From SAR324 cluster bacterium (GTDB lineage: Bacteria > SAR324 > NAC60-12), in assembly GCA_015231885.1 (NCBI GenBank), contig JADGAT010000008.1, positions 23,104 through 87,103 of the forward strand: a stretch of DNA of 64,000 bases. The letters are read 5' to 3'. The notes beneath the pieces were generated by a model that made no database searches, was not told where the DNA came from, and worked only from the letters and a program-made list of their open reading frames with translations. Position numbers and translations under genes: made by a program. How positions within the stretch are numbered: position 1 is the stretch's first letter; each line of letters starts with the position of its first letter. This document shows, piece by piece, positions 11,501 to 17,416 of this stretch.

Positions 11501-12075
11501 TCGCTGCAAAAACCGTAGCGCTGGCTGTATCATGGGCTGGTATTCAATTAGCAGTAGCAACTGTAGATCAAATAACTCCAGCAGTTTTACAAGGGCACAC
11601 TCCCTCATCGTTTGCAAATAAAGCTTTTTCTCCTGCTTTGGAAATTAACCGTTTGTCTACAAGCATTGCAATCGATTTAGCTCCGCCCATCTCCACTATT
11701 GTAGACACTGTTTCTGTTACTACCAGTATTGATTTAGCAGGCTTGCATGTTAATGAGAAAGGGAAATTCGCTTTTTCACGCGCAAGTGTCACTGATCGAA
11801 TCCGAACAGCAGGCTTCTTCGCTGGAGGAAATTTACTGCAAAGTATGAATTCACAATTTGCTCAGAAAACTTTAGATATAGGATCAAAAGCAATCACCAC
11901 AGCAAATGCATGGGAATCTACAAATGTAAATAGAGCCAATCCGAAAGGGTATAATCAATTCTATGAAGATGATAAAGTTGAGTTCAGCAGCTTTTCAGAC
12001 TTTTCATCAATTTCTTCTAAATTAAGTTTAGACGTTGATTTGCCAAATTTAGAAATCGACAGTGTATTTGATTAG
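2533..12075 (+). CDS. Giant secreted SpvB/FG-GAP/RHS-repeat protein with C-terminal polymorphic tip
   Basis: 3180 residues. Residues 1-23 form a signal peptide (LLIGLFFLYSTGIA then E). A transglutaminase-like fold covers about residues 50-205: the His (HAWVEVF, H166) and Asp (FSIDPAF) of the triad are visible, but Asp replaces the nucleophilic Cys in RRGNDVDLASLL (D90). An SpvB-like region starts near residue 1140, followed by seven FG-GAP/VCBS calcium-binding-type repeats such as GDFNGDGRTDILR (about 1455-1830). Many YD/RHS repeats (about 2190-2850) follow, then the RHS core (YYYRARFYDPELGRFLTPDS) ending in YTDPSGH near residue 2974, where RHS proteins normally release their tip. The last ~205 residues match no family I recognise and are more AT-rich. 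By analogy it is a large encapsulating shell carrying a toxin or effector tip. Two membrane-protein ORFs follow directly. Confidence 0.9.
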   Translation: MQYIIKLGILLIGLFFLYSTGIAENLEPYLQETEEIPFTSTLAAPLRHKAAQLGTPVKIFQYVRNNYDYAPYHGSRSNAINTFFARRGNDVDLASLLIAMFRSQNIPARYAVGRDRRKMEDVANWLGVVDWTVAYGLIKYQGIDKDVTYSHTSFESQRLWVFDLEHAWVEVFVPASDAGAGTSKIDCTQQPDSCAWFSIDPAFKRKQYSQPFEDLIKVYDQVQFDYERLYLAEKNQDESILGKNPLRIYEEQILDYLEEHHPGKTLDDVLYQGTIIPEVRSTLQSTFPYIPLEQPRQYASIAEHDASESTPWAKYLTIHVHKRGPEGKADPASPIFVNQKFLLSTLTTQALAYTFESCGRACIQAKTLLDGQEWDTFVSSNGSLLWGNPFVIDLEIDFYAGRTGKVQYPDNVVGGYYLVSYGGYHSNWTQVEYASDKLIAAQAQYPVAEDPDKPFAPFIDSNLNGIKDNGELLVVENQDAMDLLKGALLETAEKLYFNQFRDANERLSALTHIKKPILSWLGVISSVHRVEYVDGVAASFQPGGMLIDMKGIHSGIGWHLDKWGGKTDRHERLAGHIASAYEHEVWEELTEYEAISSISGIQKALAGGAVLLNPKKSAAEDTVAEVYHALGFSNQAPEPFVMKEKEIFGTQQIVWDLPANNSTATFDTFQATINANTPELRKMQRTYSNWFNQQFSEFERIRNFIRQQLDNVPNCRFSESGGVRWEGKTHSGECTKVLREWENYYHVQRQLNPQSYQYFDKNQGFDPNAQVYRKGRAEEGQHATGVIKKMRDDLYLPASRFAAAEYYIPSTQTMDINSNVSVYIHNAYYPNGQLGLSTYALANRTFRASGGHITPASTVNTVTSRIFEPPEAGHRAQFSIKDDIIGVTLEQGWNQIIPRTDSSMVLSPEEYFELFLEESYQPITMVAMQQKDPHANRLFNQWEVQSISPHMSTAQFQELKETAYRELQQILLYKPLWIFLDDPQGPETIWLPLPHVVPPVDQPPVERAAQLSVVVDMTADDQLQIVLHKGWNLIEKAIGEPIEREDLSFVHPSNPNISFNSNYGMTFWQYDAGQWNVSPQHESTTQHYGSLSKIKPHEDLWVYTTRPVILTIRQPEVPSHTISREPAKSLGIVSSPSDPVGLGSAEHHVNPDGSFSYAIPIKLVLGTHGIAPNLAMVYNSNAGNGMLGLGWHLSGISSITRMNYGQGIQYDENDTFVGPDGRLVDVSGGNRLEYHDEYENWNRYVPDGTNCGRGPCSWTLYRSDGAKLHFGKTTGDNGSRVITQEPEKNGAVRVWALDKFEDIHGNYYTIEYIQHNGAFYPKYIRYTFNAKTGLAANRTIEFQYDKTGRTDYMNSYAHNTRVQIRWRLDRITVQSNGETVREYELKYRTKNSVFSNQSLLHSVQETNGDESLPAHTFTWTDGGFLSSDSPPLIFNLGEEKSELYTSDAPVWIITGDFDGNGTKDILRIKNGGGVETTNQNHVFFFDKATHQFVQQSSYSFDALLQTEPGDSKGHVRVYSGDFNGDGRTDILRTGYLVENEAEEKTGADQIWLSTREGTFVLSEHAPDLTHAGNYLQQEIHLGDFNDDGRTDILRVKLDAAGAQHLWHGGTDYSTPIPVLQHELLAQSSPFSFPRLRSRIYVGDFNGDRKADILRSTVGTNENKLWISNGSGFTEMAAAGLPADAFHAADNRTRLHLGDINGDGKTDLLQTHNRDNRWAKLYFANGHGFEMPIDITTAKGPLDHYKHQQYQQFLYLQDVDGDKKTDIVSVSDAGNGYHDTIFSWSDGKFIEKNMLVPKGAFHHKMGKKQIHLADFDGNGTVDILVAKDYKDLYRYSTYMNDEGVDDQTADDSEPPSDITIQSTIWQNQSHPETMAQITNDQGGRIAVKMKSALQMPGAVLPARTSCQNSMESQGVETKAGYGEICGLPLSSPRYLVNRITLNNNAPVGTDYTKTYTTDYQYENGRYTPGKIPDRRNLGFEKITIREQWKNFKTETIYNQNKPFQGTVHHISQYAHGLLFSKTEKTYKLHETVPLSKQIHLILPYHEIQSTYEKGQFVFHMDLLQTHPDKYGYPQLVRKAISEKNQRAISTLTTYMHKDSLADQTIPSWNGNISEWRLGMPLQTKKMKSNLLIFQWEQESMFRQQLETNNLEDLLQWEKFEYHDASKGYQLKGHQQYLFCYVLNDCTTTEWIPIQQNMDYDDYGNLISATDQYGAVTQTLYEDTFHTFISQTINPAGHQEVYEYDNQGRLSRHTNAQGHSLDYTYDNLGRPRQISKEPHSFIEYRYFNYGNPISQYTEVSTSAGPYHTWKKQFFDGLGFVYKEEHSGNDGKTIVVEHKIDFPNQKKRIQRSRPHFSDETPEWITTNYDMADRLENIREPGKTDINYSYHSEENARVTIKTVALQPSLTYQNGWGNVFKIKNEKNEGTLYTYDLLQQLISVALESPNYSTTAMTYDSFGRKRTMNDHSTGSTTHTYSDHNENKKTIRDANGQETTFHYDVLNRLTQKNNSSGSITFSYDGGGGHHVGHLTQVNFPGGSKSFQYDEVGNVIQQITQLNGLNDIFEEQWQYNELNLLQTRLLPDHSKVDYEYTPIGQLKEILVNGQPYVEFTDYNAHGQFQGKSVFPPQTYTMYHYQHHRLDALTTHSFSDLSEGDLQELKYTYDGQNNITAIQDNRTHKTFHGVNTDESQSFTYDTMNRLTQSVGHGTKNYDYDVRGNLEGDTGLHYNKANNQIITASEGRSFDYDSAGNLIAKRANGSETWHYTYDAENRLIEALDRLSNTQVSFAYDETGQRVKKIYTRSDGSSITTFYVGSSYELRRDTRAGHKDLVTRYIYGNGQKIASHTRYQYNPQGRSLSRLDGNTKDEVPLGEFFYYPNHLGSSVLVADTQGRQVTRILYDPFGKIDQEHSAGLDSTTFKFTSQELDEETGLYYYRARFYDPELGRFLTPDSIIPDWYNAQAFNRYAYVMNNPLVYTDPSGHFACGGVCALGIGYLAAKTVALAVSWAGIQLAVATVDQITPAVLQGHTPSSFANKAFSPALEINRLSTSIAIDLAPPISTIVDTVSVTTSIDLAGLHVNEKGKFAFSRASVTDRIRTAGFFAGGNLLQSMNSQFAQKTLDIGSKAITTANAWESTNVNRANPKGYNQFYEDDKVEFSSFSDFSSISSKLSLDVDLPNLEIDSVFD

Positions 12076-12096
12076 CTTTTTCAATTTGAAAGTAAT

Positions 12097-12333
12097 ATGC
12101 AGATGAACAATGAAAATCAACTTTTATTTACAGGTATAGCATTTGCGTTATTGTTAGTCTACTTTGGTCTTGCCGAAGTTAAGTCAAGAGGGGGATACCA
12201 GTCTAAGGCAACTAATGAACAAAAAATAGAAATATTTAGACTTTCTGTAATCCGGGCCTGGAATACTAAGTATCATTGGGGAATTATTCTAGAAGCTGTG
12301 TTATTGGTTTATATTATTTATATCCAAATCTGA
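12097..12333 (+). CDS. Small two-helix membrane protein, possible immunity protein
   Basis: 78 residues with two hydrophobic segments: LLFTGIAFALLLVYFGLAEV near the N-terminus and GIILEAVLLVYIIYIQI at the very C-terminus. A short charged stretch lies between them. It starts 21 bp after the RHS stop, with a weak GAAAG ribosome site; an in-frame ATG two codons later is equally possible. No family is recognised. Position directly behind the RHS tip and the same AT-rich composition suggest a cognate immunity protein, but this is inference from gene order only. Confidence 0.5.
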   Translation: MQMNNENQLLFTGIAFALLLVYFGLAEVKSRGGYQSKATNEQKIEIFRLSVIRAWNTKYHWGIILEAVLLVYIIYIQI

Positions 12334-12366
12334 TTGTAAATTCTTTAACCGAAAGTGTTTTAAAAA

Positions 12367-12858
12367 ATGGAAAATTTAGATTCTTTTCTAAATTTTTTGA
12401 TGGCTACAATCGTTATTCCTGTTTTTGTTGTTGTTTATATTGGTGTTCTTGGGTGGTTTATTAATAAGGTGGTGGGCCGTTGGAAGCAGCATGATGCACA
12501 AAATAAACGCTCTACTTCCTTTTGGCCTAAAATTGAAGATCGAGATACTGCAATTAGTGTGATTAAGGACTCTGCTCTTATAATTTTTGGTTTAGGATTG
12601 TTTAATGGTCTATTAGGAGTGTTGGCATCTAGTTCTCTGGATAATGTACTTCTCGATTCAATGTTCTATTTTTTCATAGGATTAGGAATTTGGAAATTTT
12701 CTAGAGTAGTTGCAGGAGTTGGATTAGGAATTTTTATTATTTCAATAATTTACGGTTTTCTGAATGGTGACATTGTAGGTGTTGCGCTGATATTAATACT
12801 TTCAGTGGTATTCATTAATGCTTTAAGAGCAACTAATTATTACCATCAAACAAAGTAA
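12367..12858 (+). CDS. Multi-pass membrane protein, unknown, possible immunity protein
   Basis: 163 residues. One hydrophobic helix lies at about residues 8-32 (ATIVIPVFVVVYIGVLGWFI), then a basic linker, then three or four helices from residue 70 to 152. The region is AT-rich like the RHS tip upstream, and follows the 78-residue membrane protein after 33 bp. I recognise no family. If the RHS tip is a membrane-acting toxin, a polytopic membrane immunity protein would fit, but nothing in the sequence proves it. Confidence 0.55.
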   Translation: MENLDSFLNFLMATIVIPVFVVVYIGVLGWFINKVVGRWKQHDAQNKRSTSFWPKIEDRDTAISVIKDSALIIFGLGLFNGLLGVLASSSLDNVLLDSMFYFFIGLGIWKFSRVVAGVGLGIFIISIIYGFLNGDIVGVALILILSVVFINALRATNYYHQTK

Positions 12859-13000
12859 TGCTTGTTGCACGGGAGCGTCCGATGGCATACAGACCCCAGT
12901 TGTCTTTAGTGATCTGCTGGATCAGAATCCAGAGTTACTAGAAAAATTAGTAATACCATTTCTTACCCAAGTGTCTCCTGTTCGTTTGAGTGATCTTTAA
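12859..13000 (+). pseudogene. Orphan C-terminal coding fragment without a start
   Basis: A frame open only from just upstream (stop near 12823) reads to a stop at 12998-13000. It contains a protein-like stretch, TPVVFSDLLDQNPELLEKL, ending in RLSDL. There is no usable start codon and it overlaps the end of the preceding gene. It looks like the tail of a lost gene, perhaps a remnant of an earlier tip or immunity cassette behind the RHS gene. The family is not recognised and the call rests only on amino-acid texture. Confidence 0.25.
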
Positions 13001-13608
13001 GAGTTCTGAAGATAGTATTTTTGCAAAAACTCAATTCCTTTCATCCTCCCATCCGACTTACTGACACTTAAAACGCCATCAAAATAGATCTCAATAGCTT
13101 TTGTTGCCCGACGATATGATACTATCCTGGTTGAGTGATCCTTCTCAGTAGAACCTGATTCTAAGGGAATACCTCCATACTGCTCATGCCAATCTCCCAG
13201 TTCTAGTTGATTTAGTTTATAAAAATAATTAGAATCAAAAACATTCTCTTGCAAATCTAAATTAAAATGTTTTGCAACTATAGAAGCTGTCTCCCACTCG
13301 ACCCTTGACAGCCTCAAACTTAGCTGTCGGTTGCATTGAAAAAGGCCCACCCAGGGTGAAGTGTATGCATAGCAATCATTTTCATTTCTGGAACCTATCA
13401 AGTAAAAGCCCTCATCTATTGCAACAAATGATGATTTAGAATATAAAACATCTTCATCTATTTGTAGGGAATTGATGACATCTTTAAGAACCTTTGCCTC
13501 TGGCAATGATGTTTTTTCATGTTTCCACTGCTCCCCTATGTGTATAAATTGTACTTCTTTCTTACGTAAATAGTCTGCTAACCCTGAAGGTATATCCAAA
13601 ATTCCCAT
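12997..13608 (-). CDS. Hypothetical soluble protein (203 aa)
   Basis: It encodes 203 residues without a signal peptide or membrane segment, and the composition is ordinary for a globular cytoplasmic protein. I recognise no domain. The start (MGILDIPSGLADYL) has no strong Shine-Dalgarno sequence upstream. It is convergent with the RHS/membrane-protein run and is followed upstream by repeat elements, so it is effectively a lone gene in an accessory segment. It could belong to the toxin/immunity neighbourhood, but there is no direct evidence. Confidence 0.55.
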   Translation of the reverse strand: MGILDIPSGLADYLRKKEVQFIHIGEQWKHEKTSLPEAKVLKDVINSLQIDEDVLYSKSSFVAIDEGFYLIGSRNENDCYAYTSPWVGLFQCNRQLSLRLSRVEWETASIVAKHFNLDLQENVFDSNYFYKLNQLELGDWHEQYGGIPLESGSTEKDHSTRIVSYRRATKAIEIYFDGVLSVSKSDGRMKGIEFLQKYYLQNS

Positions 13609-13658
13609 ACAATTCCAAAATCAAAAGTTGTTAGATAAAAATTGTTTCATGGCACTAA

Positions 13659-13816
13659 CGGCTCGTACATAAATAACCTTTACAGATGACTTGTCTTTTT
13701 CCTCGTCTACGGTGTTGTCTTCAAAGGCACATACTCCAGTATGCACAATGGAAGACGCCTTGTAGCCAAGAAAAAATACTTCCTCATTTTTGTCAACGTT
13801 ATTTCTGCACGAACCC
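13659..13816. repeat. TWA-flanked inverted-repeat element, subfamily 2 (copy A)
   Basis: 158 bp, non-coding. One end reads CGGCTCGTACATAAATAAC and the other, on the opposite strand, GGGTTCGTGCAGAAATAAC. It is flanked by TAA at 13656-13658 and 13817-13819. The centre holds the palindrome CATACTCCAGTATG inside a larger GTCTTC/GAAGAC stem. It is nearly identical, in inverse orientation, to the copy at 30252-30410. It shares its right-hand TAA with the next element. Confidence 0.85.
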
Positions 13817-13819
13817 TAA

Positions 13820-13974
13820 GGAATGCTCAAACAATAACTTGGCAAATCCACTTGTCTTTTCAACGGTCTTCTGCGTTGATTTACCGGTGACATAGCAAGT
13901 ATGTGCCCGATAAAATGTCTTGAATCTCGATGATAATCCCGCATAACTTTCACATGTTATTATTTTCGCCTTCC
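13820..13974. repeat. TWA-flanked inverted-repeat element, subfamily 1 (copy B)
   Basis: 155 bp. The left end is GGAATGCTCAAACAATAAC and the right end, on the opposite strand, GGAAGGCGAAAATAATAAC. TAA flanks both sides (13817-13819, 13975-13977). This copy is more diverged than those at 14302 and 17261: its centre is CATAGCAAGTATG rather than CATAGCTTGCTATG. It abuts copy A, with one TAA between them. Confidence 0.85.
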
Positions 13975-14067
13975 TAAGGCGCTTTCTGCAAAAAAAAATT
14001 ATGTTAGAAAAATTCTTTTGCAGGGGATCACCTAATTATCCTATCGTTCAGCCATCATGCGTTTTAA

Positions 14068-14171
14068 GGGTATGATCATATTGTTGTCCACCAGTTTGTC
14101 ATCCCGGACTTGATCCGGCATCCAGAAAACTCTGGGAATTCTTTTGGATTCCGGGTCGAGCCCGGAATGAC
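14068..14171. repeat. GTCATCCCGG-type palindromic intergenic repeat, copy 1
   Basis: The core 14098-14171 begins GTCATCCCGGACTTGATCC and ends with the complementary GAGCCCGGAATGAC, making a long imperfect hairpin. A 30-bp left flank (GGGTATGATCATATTGTTG, then CCACCAG) is shared with the copy at 42034-42136, so the repeated unit is longer than the hairpin. GTCATCCCGG palindromes of this kind are common dispersed repeats in proteobacterial intergenic DNA. No coding role is apparent. Confidence 0.75.
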
Positions 14172-14301
14172 ATCGTTTTCAACTCCAGATTCATATAAAA
14201 ATAGTAAAATCAAATATAAGTGTCCAGATAAGTTTTGTTCTCTAGTCTAGTTTTTGCTAATCAATAGTGTCTGGGCATTTCTTAATGTTTGAATATAGTT
14301 A

Positions 14302-14457
14302 GGAAGGCGAAAACAATAACTTAGCAAATCTACTGGTCTTTTCAACGATCTTCTGCGTTGCTTTACCGGTGACATAGCTTGCTATGCGCCTGATAAAACG
14401 CCTTGAATCTCGATGAAAATTCTGCGCAACTTTCGCACGTTATTATTTTCGCCTTCC
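14302..14457. repeat. TWA-flanked inverted-repeat element, subfamily 1 with two matching ends (copy C)
   Basis: 156 bp, flanked by TTA at 14299-14301 and 14458-14460. Unlike other subfamily-1 copies, both ends carry the GGAAGGCGAAAA version of the terminal repeat, so the ends match almost perfectly. The centre is CATAGCTTGCTATG. The inner stem TTTTCAACGATCT / AATCTCGATGAAAA is intact. Confidence 0.85.
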
Positions 14458-14548
14458 TTAGCTAAAGATATTCAGGAGTGAATGTGATCTGTAGAGAATG
14501 CTCCAGCAGTGATGCCGATGCCGTCAGAAATGGAATTGCTGATGCTGT

Positions 14549-15400
14549 TCAATAATTAAAAAGTGTCCCTGCATTCTTTAAATCGTCAGCAGACAGCTCA
14601 AAATCGAAGATGCTGAGATCCTCAATCATGTGCTGTTCGGAACATGTTCCGGTCAGCGGAACAATGTCCGATTGCGTGAGATATCGAAAAAAGACTTGTG
14701 CTTCGGTTTTATTGAGTTTCTGTGCAATGGTCCGAACGGTATTGCTGGACAGAATATGCGGGTTTGCCGTGAGGGTCCAAAAACTCTGATACATGATACC
14801 ATGAGTGGAGCACCAGTGGCGCAAATCGGCATCATATCCCGTTTGCTGATAAAAACGGTTTTGTACCACCGCAGGTTTCACACTGGAATCTGCATGAAGG
14901 GATTCCAGCACTTTTAAATCATAGCAGTTGCTGATCCCCAGTTGAAGAGCACCGCCCTCCTTTTGAATTGTTTCCATGGTGTTCCATGCCTTCATCAACA
15001 GAGTATGAGGTGCAAAGGGGGAGTGAAGTACAAGCGAATCCACATAGTCAGTTTGCAGGTTTTGTTTCGATGTCTCAAAAGACTGTTCGACCTGTAACTC
15101 GACAGGAGCGTTTTTATCGTATGGCACTTGTCTCGGGTCGTGACCGGGAAGTGGCGTGAATTTGGTTTGCAGAAACAATGAATCACGTTCAATACCATAA
15201 TTTTTAAGGATCTGCAGTGCCTTTCCAACCTGTGGTTCGTTATAATGCTTCGGTTGACAGGCCGTATCAATTCCTCTGAATCCGTTCTGGATGGCTTGCA
15301 CGACCAGGTCCGCTGTACGCTCCTTTTTCCAGGCAGTGCCGTAAATAAAGCTGGGCATTTTCACGCCAGCAGATGTGATTAACCAATGTTGATCTCGCAT
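14549..15400 (-). CDS. Aldo/keto reductase
   Basis: 283 residues, close to a normal short-type aldo/keto reductase. The catalytic tetrad is visible as D45 (GIDTA), Y53 (KHYNE), K80 (LQTKF) and H126 (LVLHSP). A cofactor-pocket segment (GISNCYDLKVLE) and the C-terminal LTGTCSEQHMIEDL follow, as expected for NAD(P)H binding. It should reduce carbonyl compounds in the cytoplasm; the substrate is unknown. The gene stands alone between repeat copies C and D. The start (MRDQHWLI) is the first ATG and gives the usual family N-terminus. Confidence 0.9.
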   Translation of the reverse strand: MRDQHWLITSAGVKMPSFIYGTAWKKERTADLVVQAIQNGFRGIDTACQPKHYNEPQVGKALQILKNYGIERDSLFLQTKFTPLPGHDPRQVPYDKNAPVELQVEQSFETSKQNLQTDYVDSLVLHSPFAPHTLLMKAWNTMETIQKEGGALQLGISNCYDLKVLESLHADSSVKPAVVQNRFYQQTGYDADLRHWCSTHGIMYQSFWTLTANPHILSSNTVRTIAQKLNKTEAQVFFRYLTQSDIVPLTGTCSEQHMIEDLSIFDFELSADDLKNAGTLFNY

Positions 15401-15499
15401 ATGATGATTCGTTCTCGATTGTTTTTGAATTCAAACTTTGTTAGTGTCTCTTTATTGGTATGATCTTATCACAGTTCCTCATGATTGGCACTTTCTTAA

Positions 15500-15558
15500 G
15501 GACGGCGAAAATAATAACATGCTCAAGTAAATTTGGTAAGCTACTGTTTGAGCATTCC
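15500..15558. repeat. Internally deleted inverted-repeat element (copy D, 59 bp)
   Basis: Only the two ends of a subfamily-1 element remain: GGACGGCGAAAATAATAAC at the left and, on the opposite strand, GGAATGCTCAAACAGTAGC at the right. TAA flanks both sides (15497-15499, 15559-15561). The central ~100 bp are missing. It lies between the aldo/keto reductase and the flavoprotein gene, within the region upstream of both. Confidence 0.75.
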
Positions 15559-15700
15559 TAAGTAATGCAACAATGAGCAATTCCACTGGTACAATTACAT
15601 CACACATACGTTGAGTTGATTCTATGGAGTCTGAGTCTAGCGGATAAGATAGAATGAGTGATATGTCCCATAATTTTAAACAAGGTAAGGAGAGAGAAAA

Positions 15701-17146
15701 ATGGCAAACATTACAAAAAATTACGAGGTCGATGTTGCTGTGATTGGAGGAGGAACAGCAGGTCTAGGTGCCTATCGCAGTGCTAAAAATATTACAGACA
15801 AGGTTGTTATGATTGAGGGAGGGCCTTACGGAACCACGTGTGCTCGTGTGGGGTGCATGCCGAGTAAACTGCTCATCTCTGCTGCCGAATCAGTCCATCA
15901 TATCCAGCAGGCACCCCATTTTGGTGTGACATCATCAGAAATAAAGGTGGATGGAGCCAAAGTGCTGGAGCGTGTTCGAAAAGAACGGGACCGTTTTGTC
16001 GGATTTGTGCTGGAATCCGTAGAGCAGATTCCTCAGGCAGATCGAATTCGAGGGTATGCTCGCTTTAAAGGCAACCAAACCTTACTGGTGGACGATCATT
16101 CTGAAATTCATGCCAAGTCCATTGTTATTGCAACAGGGTCGTCTCCCATGGTACTGCCCATGTTCCAGGGATTGGGACATCGCCTTGTCGTCAATGATGA
16201 TGTGTTTGAATGGAAAACCCTTCCTCAGTCTGTTGCCGTTTTTGGACCTGGAGTGATTGGTTTGGAACTCGGGCAGGCACTGCACCGACTGGGGGTGCGT
16301 GTCGTTGTTTTGGGCCGGGGAGGCGCCGTTGGGCCTTTGAGTGATCCCCAAATCAGAGAATACAGTGCCCGCGTTTTGGGAAAAGAACTTTACTTAGATC
16401 CGGATGCCCATGTCTCCGACTTGCGCCTGGATGGAGAGCAAGTGATGATTACCTATCGTGGCATCGATGAACAGACACACACAGAGGCCTTTGAATATGT
16501 GCTGGCTGCTACAGGAAGAGTTGCCAATATAAAAAATATTGGATTAGAAAATACGGACTTGCAGCTGGATGAAAGAGGTGTCCCTCTGTTTGATCCCTAT
16601 ACTACGCAGTGCGGCGAATCGTCTATATTTATTGCAGGAGATGCAAATAATGATCGTCCTCTCTTACATGAGGCCGCTGATGAGGGCCGAATTGCAGGAT
16701 CCAACGCCGCTAAATTTCCTGATATACGTGTGGGAGATCGTCGTTCTCCATTGGGTATTGTTTTTACTGATCCTCAAATTGCCATGGTCGGACGTTCCTG
16801 CCGTTCTCTTCCAGAAGGATGTTATGCTACTGGCAAAGTGTCCTTTGAAGATCAGGGGCGCAGTCGAGTCATGCTGCAAAACAGAGGTTTACTCCATGTC
16901 TATGCCGAATATGGAACAGGCCTGTTTTTAGGGGCAGAAATGATTGGACCTCGGGCTGAACACTGGGCTCATTTACTGGCGTGGTCTCATCAACAGAAAA
17001 TGACGATTTCTCAAATGTTAGCAATGCCCTTTTACCATCCTGTCATTGAAGAAGGGGTTAGAACGGCATTAAGGGACGTGAACAGCAAACTGAAGCTGGG
17101 ACCTCCTGTGGTGAACCGATGTATCGATTGTGGTCCTGGAGCGTGA
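15701..17146 (+). CDS. Dihydrolipoamide dehydrogenase-like flavoprotein
   Basis: 481 residues. It has an N-terminal FAD dinucleotide-binding motif (VIGGGTAGLGAYR, from about residue 15) and the redox disulfide C47/C52 in TTCARVGCMPSK. A second Rossmann motif for NAD(P) follows (FGPGVIGLELGQAL), then the FAD motif IFIAGDAN and a C-terminal dimerisation domain with the active-site His region FYHPVIEEGVRTAL. The family oxidises or reduces thiols with NAD(P)H. The ARVGCMPSK variant is typical of stand-alone lipoamide-dehydrogenase paralogues rather than the pyruvate dehydrogenase E3, and no E1/E2 genes are nearby. An extra Cys pair (CIDCGPGA) closes the protein. AAGGAGAGAG precedes the ATG. The substrate is undecided. 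Confidence 0.9.
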   Translation: MANITKNYEVDVAVIGGGTAGLGAYRSAKNITDKVVMIEGGPYGTTCARVGCMPSKLLISAAESVHHIQQAPHFGVTSSEIKVDGAKVLERVRKERDRFVGFVLESVEQIPQADRIRGYARFKGNQTLLVDDHSEIHAKSIVIATGSSPMVLPMFQGLGHRLVVNDDVFEWKTLPQSVAVFGPGVIGLELGQALHRLGVRVVVLGRGGAVGPLSDPQIREYSARVLGKELYLDPDAHVSDLRLDGEQVMITYRGIDEQTHTEAFEYVLAATGRVANIKNIGLENTDLQLDERGVPLFDPYTTQCGESSIFIAGDANNDRPLLHEAADEGRIAGSNAAKFPDIRVGDRRSPLGIVFTDPQIAMVGRSCRSLPEGCYATGKVSFEDQGRSRVMLQNRGLLHVYAEYGTGLFLGAEMIGPRAEHWAHLLAWSHQQKMTISQMLAMPFYHPVIEEGVRTALRDVNSKLKLGPPVVNRCIDCGPGA

Positions 17147-17260
17147 TCATCACTTGTTCCCAATGAGATGTCGTCTCTATTTATCCTTCTGGAGAAGACG
17201 CTCTTGCCATTTTGTGATTGGAATCGTCACTTTGCCTGGGGATTGATTGAAAAATACTAA

Positions 17261-17416
17261 GGAATGCTCAAACAATAACTTAGCAAATCTACTTGTCTTT
17301 TCAACGATCTTCTGCGTTGCTTTACCAGTTACATAGCTTGCTATGCGCCCGATAAAACGCCTTGAATCTCGATGAAAATCCTGCGTAACTTTCGCCTGTT
17401 ATTATTTTTGCCTTCC
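17261..17416. repeat. TWA-flanked inverted-repeat element, subfamily 1 (copy E)
   Basis: 156 bp, ends GGAATGCTCAAACAATAAC and (opposite strand) GGAAGGCAAAAATAATAAC. TAA flanks at 17258-17260 and 17417-17419. The centre is CATAGCTTGCTATG. Its right edge overlaps the stop codon of the leftward traT gene by one base. It is nearly identical to copies C and H, suggesting recent spread. Confidence 0.9.

Noticed and set aside
13686..13895. Small open frame on the plus strand
   Set aside because: It lies wholly inside two repeat elements and its translation follows the repeat sequence; no coding support.
13659..14460. Clustered repeats A, B and C as a CRISPR array
   Set aside because: Units are 155-158 bp, palindromic, of different subfamilies and without regular short spacers or cas genes.
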